The notes beneath the pieces are model-generated. The model was given only the letters and a program-made list of their open reading frames with translations. It was not told the origin of the DNA and made no database searches. A stretch of 64,000 nt of DNA, taken from positions 4,280,001 to 4,344,000 of the forward strand of contig NZ_OY762929.1 in assembly GCF_963666675.1 (NCBI RefSeq). The letters are read 5' to 3'. Below, in pieces: positions 54,359-62,363 of this stretch. Source of the DNA: an uncultured Desulfobacter sp. (GTDB taxonomy: Bacteria; Desulfobacterota; Desulfobacteria; Desulfobacterales; Desulfobacteraceae). The translations under genes and the position numbers were made by a program. Position 1 is the first letter of the stretch. Each line of letters begins with the position of its first letter.

Positions 54359-55297
54359 ATGAGTGTCATCACATTTTTTGGAAGAGCCTACACAGGCAAG
54401 GCACAACTGGCACAAAAGGCAGCCGAGGTACTTGGGTATAACGTATTGTACGACCAGGATATCATTAATGCCGCCGCTGAAACCTACAACTTAAAAAAAA
54501 GCAGCATTGAACGCAGTATTTTTAAAGATCCGCCTTTTGCCGACCGGTATACCCCGGCCAAGGCCAAATGCATTGCTGCGGTAAAGTCTGTTCTGGCTGA
54601 AAAAATTGAACAAGGACCTGTAATTATCAGCGGGTTTTTAGGTAAATTGGTTCCGCCTGAACTTGGACTGCACATGCTGGTCACAGCGCCAAAAAGTTTC
54701 AGAACCCGGAAAATACAGCGTGATACCGGTAACAAAACCGGCATTGACACAAACAGGCATTTAGAACTCAGCGACGACGCATTTTTACGCTGGTCCCTTT
54801 ACCTGCGCTCTGCTGAAAGCCGCAGGCCCATGGATTGCGACGGCGTTGTAAATGTCACCACCACCGGGCAAGCCGATCTGATTGAACTGATTTCCAGTGC
54901 GGCATTAAACAAGAAAGAAGAGATGACGGCCCGGGACTTCGCCCTGTCCGCCAAGGTCTCCCGCCTCATGGCTGAAAAAGGCCACCCGGTTTCCGTGGCC
55001 GCGCACAATGACCAGCTGGACCTTGTTATCCACAAACCCGTACTGATGTTTTCCAGGTACGGCAAAAAACTGGCAAATCTTGTCCAGTCCGTTACCGGAG
55101 TTAAAGATATCAACACAAGAAGCGGCAGGCTGTTTTACCAGGCCGATATCCTTCCCGGCGGCAAATTCTTTACAACACCAAGTCCGGCGCCCGTTAAAAA
55201 GCAGTATGAACAACTGTACGCAAATGTGACAGAACGTCGTCCGGCTTTTATGAACCGTGCGTCAGAAACGCCACAACTTGTTGCCGGCCGCGCCTGA
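54359..55297 (+). CDS. Cytidylate kinase-like family protein
   Basis: A 312-residue protein. Its N-terminal half resembles the cytidylate-kinase-like family (PF13189-type): P-loop-like GRAYTGKAQ at residues 8-16, YDQDIINAAA, IISGFLG, and RDTGNKTG in the lid region. These proteins are widespread in Desulfobacterota and anaerobes, and their substrate is often not CMP. The C-terminal half (about 185-312) is unnamed. AGAGGAGA lies 5 bases before the ATG, and a sigma-54-like promoter lies 65 bases upstream, so expression may answer to an NtrC-type regulator. A terminator follows. Confidence 0.72.
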   Translation: MSVITFFGRAYTGKAQLAQKAAEVLGYNVLYDQDIINAAAETYNLKKSSIERSIFKDPPFADRYTPAKAKCIAAVKSVLAEKIEQGPVIISGFLGKLVPPELGLHMLVTAPKSFRTRKIQRDTGNKTGIDTNRHLELSDDAFLRWSLYLRSAESRRPMDCDGVVNVTTTGQADLIELISSAALNKKEEMTARDFALSAKVSRLMAEKGHPVSVAAHNDQLDLVIHKPVLMFSRYGKKLANLVQSVTGVKDINTRSGRLFYQADILPGGKFFTTPSPAPVKKQYEQLYANVTERRPAFMNRASETPQLVAGRA

Positions 55298-55332
55298 ATA
55301 TAAAGGCGACCTTTTAAAAGCCGCCTTAAACC

Positions 55333-55373
55333 CCAGCCGGGTTCCTATCCTGTCTTCCCGGCTGGCGTTTTTT
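55333..55373 (+). terminator. Intrinsic terminator inside the convergent panE 3' end
   Basis: Perfect 9-bp stem ccagccggg (55333-55341) / cccggctgg (55357-55365) followed by gc-g-tttttt. It ends the cytidylate-kinase-like transcript and lies over the last codons of panE on the other strand, which encode KTPAGKTG. Confidence 0.88.
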
Positions 55374-56292
55374 CCTTTACCCGGATCAGGTTTAAAAATG
55401 TGCTGTTCACAGGTGTGGGGATGGCATCCGCTTTACCCATATTCTCAACAGCGCCGGCAAAAATCTCCACTTCCGTTTTTCGGTTGGCCTCAATATCCTG
55501 GAGCATGGATGTTTTGCCGTCCGGGGCCAAGGTATTGAGCACCGCCAGCCAATCATCAATATCCCGAGGCTGAAGATTGATACCCCTGTGCCGGGCCAGG
55601 GTCACCACCTCCTGCATCAGTTCGATCATCAGCGCCCGGGCCTCGGGTAACGCCTGGAAGACTTTATAGGGCGCACCCAGCATGGCAGATGACTGGTTTA
55701 CCCCGACGTTGACCATAAATTTCCACCACATGGTCCTGAGAATATCCGGTGAAATTTCGTTGGGAACGCCGCCCATATTCAGGGCGGTTTTGATCCGTTC
55801 CAGCCGATCGGTGCCACTTGCATTGTCAAGATCAGGGTAATTGCCGAATATAATTTTGCCTGGATTGCTAAAGGTAAACCGCTCATTCTCATGCACCGCG
55901 TCAATCCCCACGGCAATGGCAGGAACAATCTTTTCACGGCCGCAGGCATCACCGAGGAGTCGTTCACTTTCAAGGCCGTTCATCACGGACAGCACAAGCG
56001 TGTCCGGACCAGTCAACGCGTTAACATCTTTGAGCACAGACGCTGTCAAATGGTGGTGTTTCAAGGCCACCAGCACCAGATCAAAGGGCTGCGCCACCCG
56101 GTCGGGATGCACCATCGGAATGGTGTAATCTTTGCCGTTAACTGTAATGGAGGCCCCGTCAAGGCGGGCAAAGCGATCTCCCCGGGCTGCAAAGCAGACA
56201 CGGATATCTGAATTGTCCGTAAATAAAGCGGCATATGCCGCGCCCATGGCACCGGCCCCAACAATGGCGATTCGTTTTATGGTTTTCAACAT
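55345..56292 (-). CDS. panE: 2-dehydropantoate 2-reductase (ketopantoate reductase)
   Basis: A 315-residue NADPH-dependent enzyme reducing ketopantoate to pantoate for coenzyme A synthesis. Nucleotide-binding GAGAMGAAY at residues 12-20, LVLVALKHHHL (catalytic-site Lys), SVMNGLESE, and the second signature MWWKFMVNVGVNQSSAML. The family is broad and some members act on other 2-oxo acids, so substrate is probable, not certain. AAGGA lies 5 bases before ATG. It stands alone on the minus strand, 25 bases after the kinase start. Confidence 0.88.
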   Translation of the reverse strand: MLKTIKRIAIVGAGAMGAAYAALFTDNSDIRVCFAARGDRFARLDGASITVNGKDYTIPMVHPDRVAQPFDLVLVALKHHHLTASVLKDVNALTGPDTLVLSVMNGLESERLLGDACGREKIVPAIAVGIDAVHENERFTFSNPGKIIFGNYPDLDNASGTDRLERIKTALNMGGVPNEISPDILRTMWWKFMVNVGVNQSSAMLGAPYKVFQALPEARALMIELMQEVVTLARHRGINLQPRDIDDWLAVLNTLAPDGKTSMLQDIEANRKTEVEIFAGAVENMGKADAIPTPVNSTFLNLIRVKEKTPAGKTG

Positions 56293-56317
56293 TTTTCCTT
56301 AACGCCTTTTAAGTTCA

Positions 56318-58882
56318 TCAACTACTATAGGCTTTATCAATCAGTAGTTTTATGCGGTTCAAATAATCAATATTCTGACAAGGTTTGGAAATGTGGTCAA
56401 CCAAAGGATCGTCTTTTTTTAACTCTTTTATGGACTCTAAAAATTCTATGTTACCGGAAATGAATAAGATAGGTATTGTTTTATTTTTGGCGCGCATATG
56501 GTCATATAAATCTTTACCATTCATTTTTCCGGGCAAAACGTAATCAAGGCTTATTAAATCATAGTCATTATTATCAAAAAGTTTTAATGCCGCGTCTCCT
56601 GAATGGGCCACATCAACCGTGTGATGACATGGCTCATGTGTTAAAACAAAACGCAGAACTTCTGCAATCTGGATTTCATCTTCAACCAGCAGAATCCTTT
56701 TATTGCTGTGCCAGCCCTCATTTTTTACAATTATTTTTTCTTCTTTTGTCAATTTTCTTCGAATTAATGGGAATCGCAGCTCAATAGTCGTGCCAACATT
56801 TACTTGGGAACTGACTTTGATTTTGCCGTTGTGAAGTTCCACATATTTATTCACGTTGGCCATACCATAGCCCGAACCTTTTATCGACGCACCATAGGAT
56901 GCCAGGATATCCCGACTGCCCTTGAGAGAGAACGACGGTTCATAAATGCTATCAAGATGTGCTTCTGGTATCCCACAGCCATTGTCGGCAATGGTGATAA
57001 CCATTGTTCCATTGGCGTGGCTAAGTTGAATGGAAATAAATGGATTTTGCGATTTGCTCAATGCATGAATGGAATTTTGGAAAATATTTACCAGGCAATG
57101 TTCAATCATACCCGGGTCGGCAAAAAAATCTACGTTTTCAGACAAACCTTCAGTTCTGATCTCAATGCCGTCTAAATCTTTTTCCAGCAGGGTGAGTACC
57201 AGTTCAATTTTCTCATTCAAATAGAAATACTCATATTTGGGTTCTTGATCTTTGGCAAATGCCACCAGATTTTTGGTTAAATTCTTCCCCCGTAACGTTT
57301 GATCAAATATCAGCTTGAGTGTTTCTAAGGTTTCCGGCTCCTTGCACTTGAGTACCCCTAATTCGGACTGTCCCATGATAATCCCGAGAATATTATTAAA
57401 ATCATGGGCCATTTTCCCTGCAATCTTCCCCACCAGGGCTAATCTTTTATGCTTTTCAAGGGCCAAGTATGCCTCGATTTTCTCTTGTTCATTTTTTTTT
57501 CTTTCGGTGATGTCCCTTGCAATCCCAAGCACCCCTTTCAGGTTGCCGTCAGCATCAAACACAGGTGTTTTTATTGTTTCCAGATGTTCTTTATGTCCGC
57601 CATCGGCATAAACAATCTCTTCTTCGTTTATGCAGGGGTTTTCGGCCCGTATTGCCGCCCGATCCTTCTCCCTGAAAAAATCAGCTAGTTCTTTATCGAG
57701 AAAATCATAATCTGTTTTTCCTATAATATCTTGCTGTTTTGCCCCGAAGAAACGTTCAAACCTTAGGTTGCACAACAGATACTCACCTTTGGGGTTTTTC
57801 AACCATATAAGGTCGGGTAGAACCTCAATAAGGGTTCTTAAAAGCGTCTCCTTTTCCTGAAGCGTGTCCAACATTATATTGAAATGATATCCATATCTGA
57901 TTAATTCGTCATTCTTATTACCGCGCCAGGAAAATCGTTCATCAACATCTCCCTCTTGAACCTTACGCATCACCATGGCAAGGGAGCGAATCGGTGTAAC
58001 AATTGTTTTTGAAAACAGCATAAACACAACCCCCAAAAGGGTTACGCTGAGAACAGTTAAAACCAGCGCCATATTATTTAAACTGTTTCGTTTGGATTGG
58101 GCCTCAAGATACTTATTTTTAAACAATGCTGAGGCTTGGGAAAAAACACTTTCAAACTGCTCAAAAAGGCCGGCATGTGCCGCCTCAAAAGCGATTTCAT
58201 TATTATTGATCAGAATGGCAAGTTTAAAATCTTCGTCCAGTAACTGTTTAAAGGATAAAAGATACTCCTTGGTCCTGTGATCGGATGGATCTATTTGTTC
58301 AATCTTTTGATACAGATAGTCAACGACCATAATCACTGAACGATAAACAGGTTCATCCTGCTGCACAATATACACAACAAAAAAATGATTCAGATTAAAT
58401 AAGGGTTTGAACAATTGCCTCATATCGTTATTCAGCACATTGGAGATCAAAGCGTGATAACTTGTATTCAGATTTGTCCGGTGAAGGTTCCGGGTTATTT
58501 TTAATTGCTGAGCCTCATTGAAAATCATTTCGTGTCGGAGCATGCCCCCCCGAATGGCATGCAGTTTGGATTGAATGGCTTCATTGGTTTTAAGGCCTTC
58601 TAAATCCTTAAGCTCTTTTTTAATACTTGAAATTGAAGCGCCATAATTTGCAATGGCAGCCGGATTTTTTTCTTCGAGAACCTTTTTTTCCCAAAATAAA
58701 ACTTCATAAAACCGCCCATTGAGTGAATGCAGTCTTCTTTCAGCCTGGGACATCTCCAGCATCTGCGTCGCCAATATTTTCTGCTGATTAAGAAAATAAG
58801 TTAACAATCCATAATTAAGCACAAATAAAAGGACAAGCAGGGTTCCTATCGCACTGATTTTGCGGGTGATTGTTCTAAACAA
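56318..58882 (-). CDS. Hybrid histidine kinase with helical sensor, HAMP, PAS and receiver
   Basis: An 854-residue membrane kinase. Helices at about 10-30 and 277-297 enclose a helical periplasmic region of about 245 residues without a named domain; HAMP about 297-345; PAS about 350-470 (LPDLIWLKNPKG and GIARDITERK); HisKA of the GKMAHDFNNILG type (about 492); HATPase (NSIHAL, GSGYGMANV); receiver about 725-850 (VEDEIQ, SLDYVLPGKMNG). Starts at TTG 58882 with AAAGGGA 7 bases upstream. It follows the tandem binding-protein gene by 10 bases, the layout of a binding-protein-coupled kinase like TorT-TorS or LuxP-LuxQ. Confidence 0.92.
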   Translation of the reverse strand: MFRTITRKISAIGTLLVLLFVLNYGLLTYFLNQQKILATQMLEMSQAERRLHSLNGRFYEVLFWEKKVLEEKNPAAIANYGASISSIKKELKDLEGLKTNEAIQSKLHAIRGGMLRHEMIFNEAQQLKITRNLHRTNLNTSYHALISNVLNNDMRQLFKPLFNLNHFFVVYIVQQDEPVYRSVIMVVDYLYQKIEQIDPSDHRTKEYLLSFKQLLDEDFKLAILINNNEIAFEAAHAGLFEQFESVFSQASALFKNKYLEAQSKRNSLNNMALVLTVLSVTLLGVVFMLFSKTIVTPIRSLAMVMRKVQEGDVDERFSWRGNKNDELIRYGYHFNIMLDTLQEKETLLRTLIEVLPDLIWLKNPKGEYLLCNLRFERFFGAKQQDIIGKTDYDFLDKELADFFREKDRAAIRAENPCINEEEIVYADGGHKEHLETIKTPVFDADGNLKGVLGIARDITERKKNEQEKIEAYLALEKHKRLALVGKIAGKMAHDFNNILGIIMGQSELGVLKCKEPETLETLKLIFDQTLRGKNLTKNLVAFAKDQEPKYEYFYLNEKIELVLTLLEKDLDGIEIRTEGLSENVDFFADPGMIEHCLVNIFQNSIHALSKSQNPFISIQLSHANGTMVITIADNGCGIPEAHLDSIYEPSFSLKGSRDILASYGASIKGSGYGMANVNKYVELHNGKIKVSSQVNVGTTIELRFPLIRRKLTKEEKIIVKNEGWHSNKRILLVEDEIQIAEVLRFVLTHEPCHHTVDVAHSGDAALKLFDNNDYDLISLDYVLPGKMNGKDLYDHMRAKNKTIPILFISGNIEFLESIKELKKDDPLVDHISKPCQNIDYLNRIKLLIDKAYSS

Positions 58883-58892
58883 ATGAATCCCT

Positions 58893-60650
58893 TTATTCTC
58901 TAATTACCGAAAGTGTTATGGGCGTACACGATGAAATTTTATCGCCTCTAAAATACTTCGCTGTTATTTCAACGATCTTTCGTCCCATTTCCCCGGGATG
59001 CTGGGCGATGGTTGCCGATATTTTTTTTGTTTGAACAGCCTGGACAGCTTCTTTAATGCCATCAAAACCAACAAGAATTTTGTTCGGGGCTGATTTCAAT
59101 TCTGATAGTGCATCCGCCACCCCAAGGATCATGTTATCGTTATGGGCAAAAACAGCATCAAACTCGACCCCTTCGAGCAATAGCCTGTTCATGACTTGCC
59201 TGGCCTGATCCCGGTCAAAATTGGCCACATCTCTGGCAATGACGTTGATATCACTAAATCTTTTCATTTCGTCATTAAAGCCGTAGCCGCGATCATGAGC
59301 GGCTGATGTGCCTGGAATGCCTTCAATTTCAATTATACGCCCTTTCTTGTTTAATAAATCCGCCAATAATTTAGCCGCGACTCTGCCGCCTTCAAAATTA
59401 TCTGCGGCAATATGACATAGGATTTTTCCGCCGGCCGATGTTCTATCCACAGTGATCACCGGTATATTGTTCTTAACGGCCATCTCAATACCGGGAACAA
59501 CGGACTCCCCGTGTGTTGGATTTAAAAGAATAATATCAGGATGCCCTTTTATAATATCAGCCAGATCCATCAATTGTTTTGAATCGTTATTTTCAGCACT
59601 TTTGACCGTCAGGGCCATGCCGTACAGGTCGGCTGCCGTTCGGGCGCCATAAGCCATTGATACAAAAAAAGGATTTTTCATATCGGAAATGGAGAACGCC
59701 ACTTTTTTATCAAAGGATTCCCAGGTGACAATATCCAAAGGTGTGGCCATTTTATCTGGAACCGCCTCGTTGTTTAATTTTTTTTGGGCAAGCATCACAC
59801 CGTATGCACCCATAAGTTCCGGATGCTGCGCCATGGTGGCATGAATCTTTTTATGCCTGATTTCATTTCTGACGGATTCGATATTATCATATCCGACAAT
59901 GAGCATATTGTCATTCAAATCCAACATATCTACGGCTTGTAATGCCCCAAGAGCCATCTTGTCGTTGGCACAGAAAATCGCATCAATGGCCGGATCTTTT
60001 TGCAATAATCTCATGGTCACGGAAAAGGCTTCTTCCGTATTCCAGTTCCCAGGCTCTGACGCCACGATCCAAATTGAAGAATCTTTGGTAACCGCATTTA
60101 CAAAACCCGATCTGCGACGTTCAGCATTTCCTGCGCCCCGAACCCCCTCAATGACAACAACCCGACCTTTGCCATTGAGTTGCCGTTTAACATATTGTCC
60201 TAGAAGTGCGCCACCCATCTCATTATTGGACCCCACAAATGGAATTTTCAACCCGGCTTTTCCTAGCAGATTTTGATCTAAAGAATTGTCAATATTGACA
60301 ATTTCAATGCCTTGTTCAACGGCTTTTTTACACACAGGCACCAATCTTTTTGAATCCGTGGGCGCAAGCACAATGGCACGAATATTTCTTGAAATCAGAC
60401 TTTCCAAAATGCTTATCTGATGGGACGTATCGGTTGCATTTTGAAGGCCGTACACTTCTAACGAAATATCATTTTCCTGTGCGAAATTTTTAGCGCCCTG
60501 TTCCATCTTTGCAAAAAAGGGATTGGTTAACGCCTTCATCACCAATGCAATGGTGTGCCCGTCATCGGCAATCACGATTGAAGGAATCAAGGGTATTGCA
60601 GTACAAAACCAAATTAAAAATGAAAGAACCAGCCCGTGGGATTTTTTCAT
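58893..60650 (-). CDS. Periplasmic binding protein with two tandem ribose-binding-type domains
   Basis: A 585-residue protein with a signal peptide (about 1-28, ending VIADD) and two Peripla_BP_4-type domains, about 30-310 and 318-580. Each has matching landmarks: ALTNPFFAKMEQGAKN against DMKNPFFVSMAYGART, FCANDKMALGALQAV against FAHNDNMILGVADAL, and HATMAQHPELMG against SATIAQHPGEMG. Normal RbsB-type proteins have one. No permease or ATPase is near; the next gene, after 10 bases, is a hybrid kinase. So this probably senses one or two sugars or autoinducer-like ligands and passes the signal to the kinase. AGGAGA lies 7 bases before the ATG. Confidence 0.9.
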   Translation of the reverse strand: MKKSHGLVLSFLIWFCTAIPLIPSIVIADDGHTIALVMKALTNPFFAKMEQGAKNFAQENDISLEVYGLQNATDTSHQISILESLISRNIRAIVLAPTDSKRLVPVCKKAVEQGIEIVNIDNSLDQNLLGKAGLKIPFVGSNNEMGGALLGQYVKRQLNGKGRVVVIEGVRGAGNAERRRSGFVNAVTKDSSIWIVASEPGNWNTEEAFSVTMRLLQKDPAIDAIFCANDKMALGALQAVDMLDLNDNMLIVGYDNIESVRNEIRHKKIHATMAQHPELMGAYGVMLAQKKLNNEAVPDKMATPLDIVTWESFDKKVAFSISDMKNPFFVSMAYGARTAADLYGMALTVKSAENNDSKQLMDLADIIKGHPDIILLNPTHGESVVPGIEMAVKNNIPVITVDRTSAGGKILCHIAADNFEGGRVAAKLLADLLNKKGRIIEIEGIPGTSAAHDRGYGFNDEMKRFSDINVIARDVANFDRDQARQVMNRLLLEGVEFDAVFAHNDNMILGVADALSELKSAPNKILVGFDGIKEAVQAVQTKKISATIAQHPGEMGRKIVEITAKYFRGDKISSCTPITLSVIRE

Positions 60651-60996
60651 CGCAGTCTCTCCTGTTTTGGAAATTTAAGGGCTCGAAAATCAGAATACTA
60701 CATTTTAAAACAGTCTCATACCAAAATATCAGGTTTTTAAAATTCGGGATTGGTTCCAGCGTCGGTCGTTGTAGGGGCAGGTCACCGTGCCTGCCCCAAC
60801 TAAGGCAACCACAGAGGGATTGCCCCGGCAAACAATGGCCAATCTTATATCAAGCCCTAAAACCTAAAAATCGATGGGAAAATGGACATAGAGGACGGAT
60901 TAATACGGCGTCGTAAGCGAAAAAAAAGTATCTTCGTTTCAATTTCTTGTGGGCCGAGACGGGGCAGAAAAGAGAAGCCCGGTCAGCCCACGGCCG
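60651..60996. repeat. 346-base intergenic region with a dispersed hairpin repeat
   Basis: No gene is supported; the frames here have no ribosome site. At 60774-60797 is ggggcagg-(8)-cctgcccc, a perfect 8-bp stem, and at 60804-60824 ggcaa/ttgcc. GTAGGGGCAGGT followed by CCGTGCCTGCCC is a motif common in dispersed intergenic repeats of environmental bacteria. The promoter of the tandem binding-protein gene should lie near 60660-60700. No clear T-run makes this a terminator for the regulator gene. Confidence 0.6.
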
Positions 60997-62349
60997 TTAT
61001 TCCAATTTGAAAGATTTGATCTTGCGCCACAAAGAGACCCGGTCGATCTCCATGATTTCGGCAGCCCGGGTTTTGTTCCAGTTGGTCTGTTCCAGAACCC
61101 ACTGGATATACCGTTTTTCCTGCTCCTTCATGGTGGGAATTTTGCCTTCCGGCGCTGTTCGGTAGGTTTCAATGGCCAGTTGCGTGAGATGGTCGGGCAG
61201 TGCCTCGGGATAGATCACCTCGCTGTTTTCCATGGCCACGGCACGCTCAATAATATTTTCAAGTTCCCGGACATTGCCCGGCCAGGCATAATTGACAAGA
61301 AACTCCATGGTACTCCGGTCAATCTCCTTGATATTTTTCTCCATATCCCGGTTTTTCTTTGCCAGAAAATGGTATGCCAGCAAAGGGATATCCTCTTTTC
61401 TCTCGGCCAGGGCCGGCAGGATGATGGATGCCACGTTGAGCCGGAAATAGAGGTCCTGACGGAAATGGCCCTGGTCCACCTCGTGGCGCAGATCCCGGTG
61501 GGTGGCGGCGATAAATCTTAAATCCACGTCTAAGGTCTGGGTACTGCCCACCCGCATGATCTCTTTTTCCTGGATCACCCGCAAAATTTTAATCTGCATG
61601 GAGGCCGGCATATCCCCGATTTCATCAAAAAACACCGTGCCCTGGTCGGCAAACTCAAACAGGCCTTTTTTGGTTTTCATGGCACCAGTGAATGCCTCTT
61701 TTTCATGGCCGAACAGTTCGTTGGCCATGAGATCTTCTGAAAATGAGCCGCAGTTAAAGGCGACCATTTCATGGTCTTTTCGGCTGGAAAGACTGTGAAT
61801 CGCCCTGGCCACAAGTTCTTTACCCGTGCCGCTTTCCCCTAAAACCAACACGGAGATATCGGTCTGGGCCACCTGGGCAATGGTCTTTTTCACCTGTCGC
61901 ATGGATGGACTGTTGCCGATAATTTCAGGCAGTTTCGCCTTCTGGTCAAGCTGTTTTTTAAGCGTCTGATTCTCCACTTGCAGGGAGCGTTTGAGAAGGG
62001 CCTGTTTGATGATCTGCCGGACTTCATCTATCTTGTAGGGCTTAGCGATATAGTGATAGGCCCCTTCTTTCATGGCGATCACCGCATTGTCCACGGTGGC
62101 ATAACCGGTGATCAAGATCACTTCGGTGTAAGGCTGCAGTTCCCGGCTGTGTTCAAGGATCTGCATACCGTCAATCTTCTTCATCTTATAATCGGTGACG
62201 ATCAGATCAAAGGTCTTGGTTTTAATCAGGTTCAGCCCCTTGGTTCCGCTGTCGACGGCCGTCACCTTGTATCCATCCTTTACAAGAATATGTTCAAGAT
62301 TTTTAAGGGCGATCTGCTCATCTTCGATAATGAGAATGTGTTCTTGCAT
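60997..62349 (-). CDS. Sigma-54-dependent response regulator, NtrC family
   Basis: A 450-residue regulator: receiver (1-120; IEDEQ, TDYKMKKIDG), AAA+ domain (about 140-370; Walker A GESGTGKE, Walker B FFDEIGDMP, and sigma-54 contact loop), Fis-type helix-turn-helix (about 405-450; TRAAEIMEIDRVSLWRKI). The loop reads EAFTGA instead of the usual GAFTGA. All other catalytic motifs are intact (for example RLNVASIILP and YAWPGNVREL). It should activate sigma-54 promoters in answer to the kinase encoded 14 bases upstream (62364-63782). AGGAG lies 6 bases before the ATG. A sigma-54-like promoter in this window at 54279 could be a target (inference). Confidence 0.93.
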   Translation of the reverse strand: MQEHILIIEDEQIALKNLEHILVKDGYKVTAVDSGTKGLNLIKTKTFDLIVTDYKMKKIDGMQILEHSRELQPYTEVILITGYATVDNAVIAMKEGAYHYIAKPYKIDEVRQIIKQALLKRSLQVENQTLKKQLDQKAKLPEIIGNSPSMRQVKKTIAQVAQTDISVLVLGESGTGKELVARAIHSLSSRKDHEMVAFNCGSFSEDLMANELFGHEKEAFTGAMKTKKGLFEFADQGTVFFDEIGDMPASMQIKILRVIQEKEIMRVGSTQTLDVDLRFIAATHRDLRHEVDQGHFRQDLYFRLNVASIILPALAERKEDIPLLAYHFLAKKNRDMEKNIKEIDRSTMEFLVNYAWPGNVRELENIIERAVAMENSEVIYPEALPDHLTQLAIETYRTAPEGKIPTMKEQEKRYIQWVLEQTNWNKTRAAEIMEIDRVSLWRKIKSFKLE

Positions 62350-62363
62350 GGTGCTCCTAAGTG

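Noticed and set aside
60562..60831. 89-codon minus-strand frame upstream of the tandem binding protein
   Set aside because: Its sequence is translated from the dispersed hairpin repeat; no ribosome site or family.
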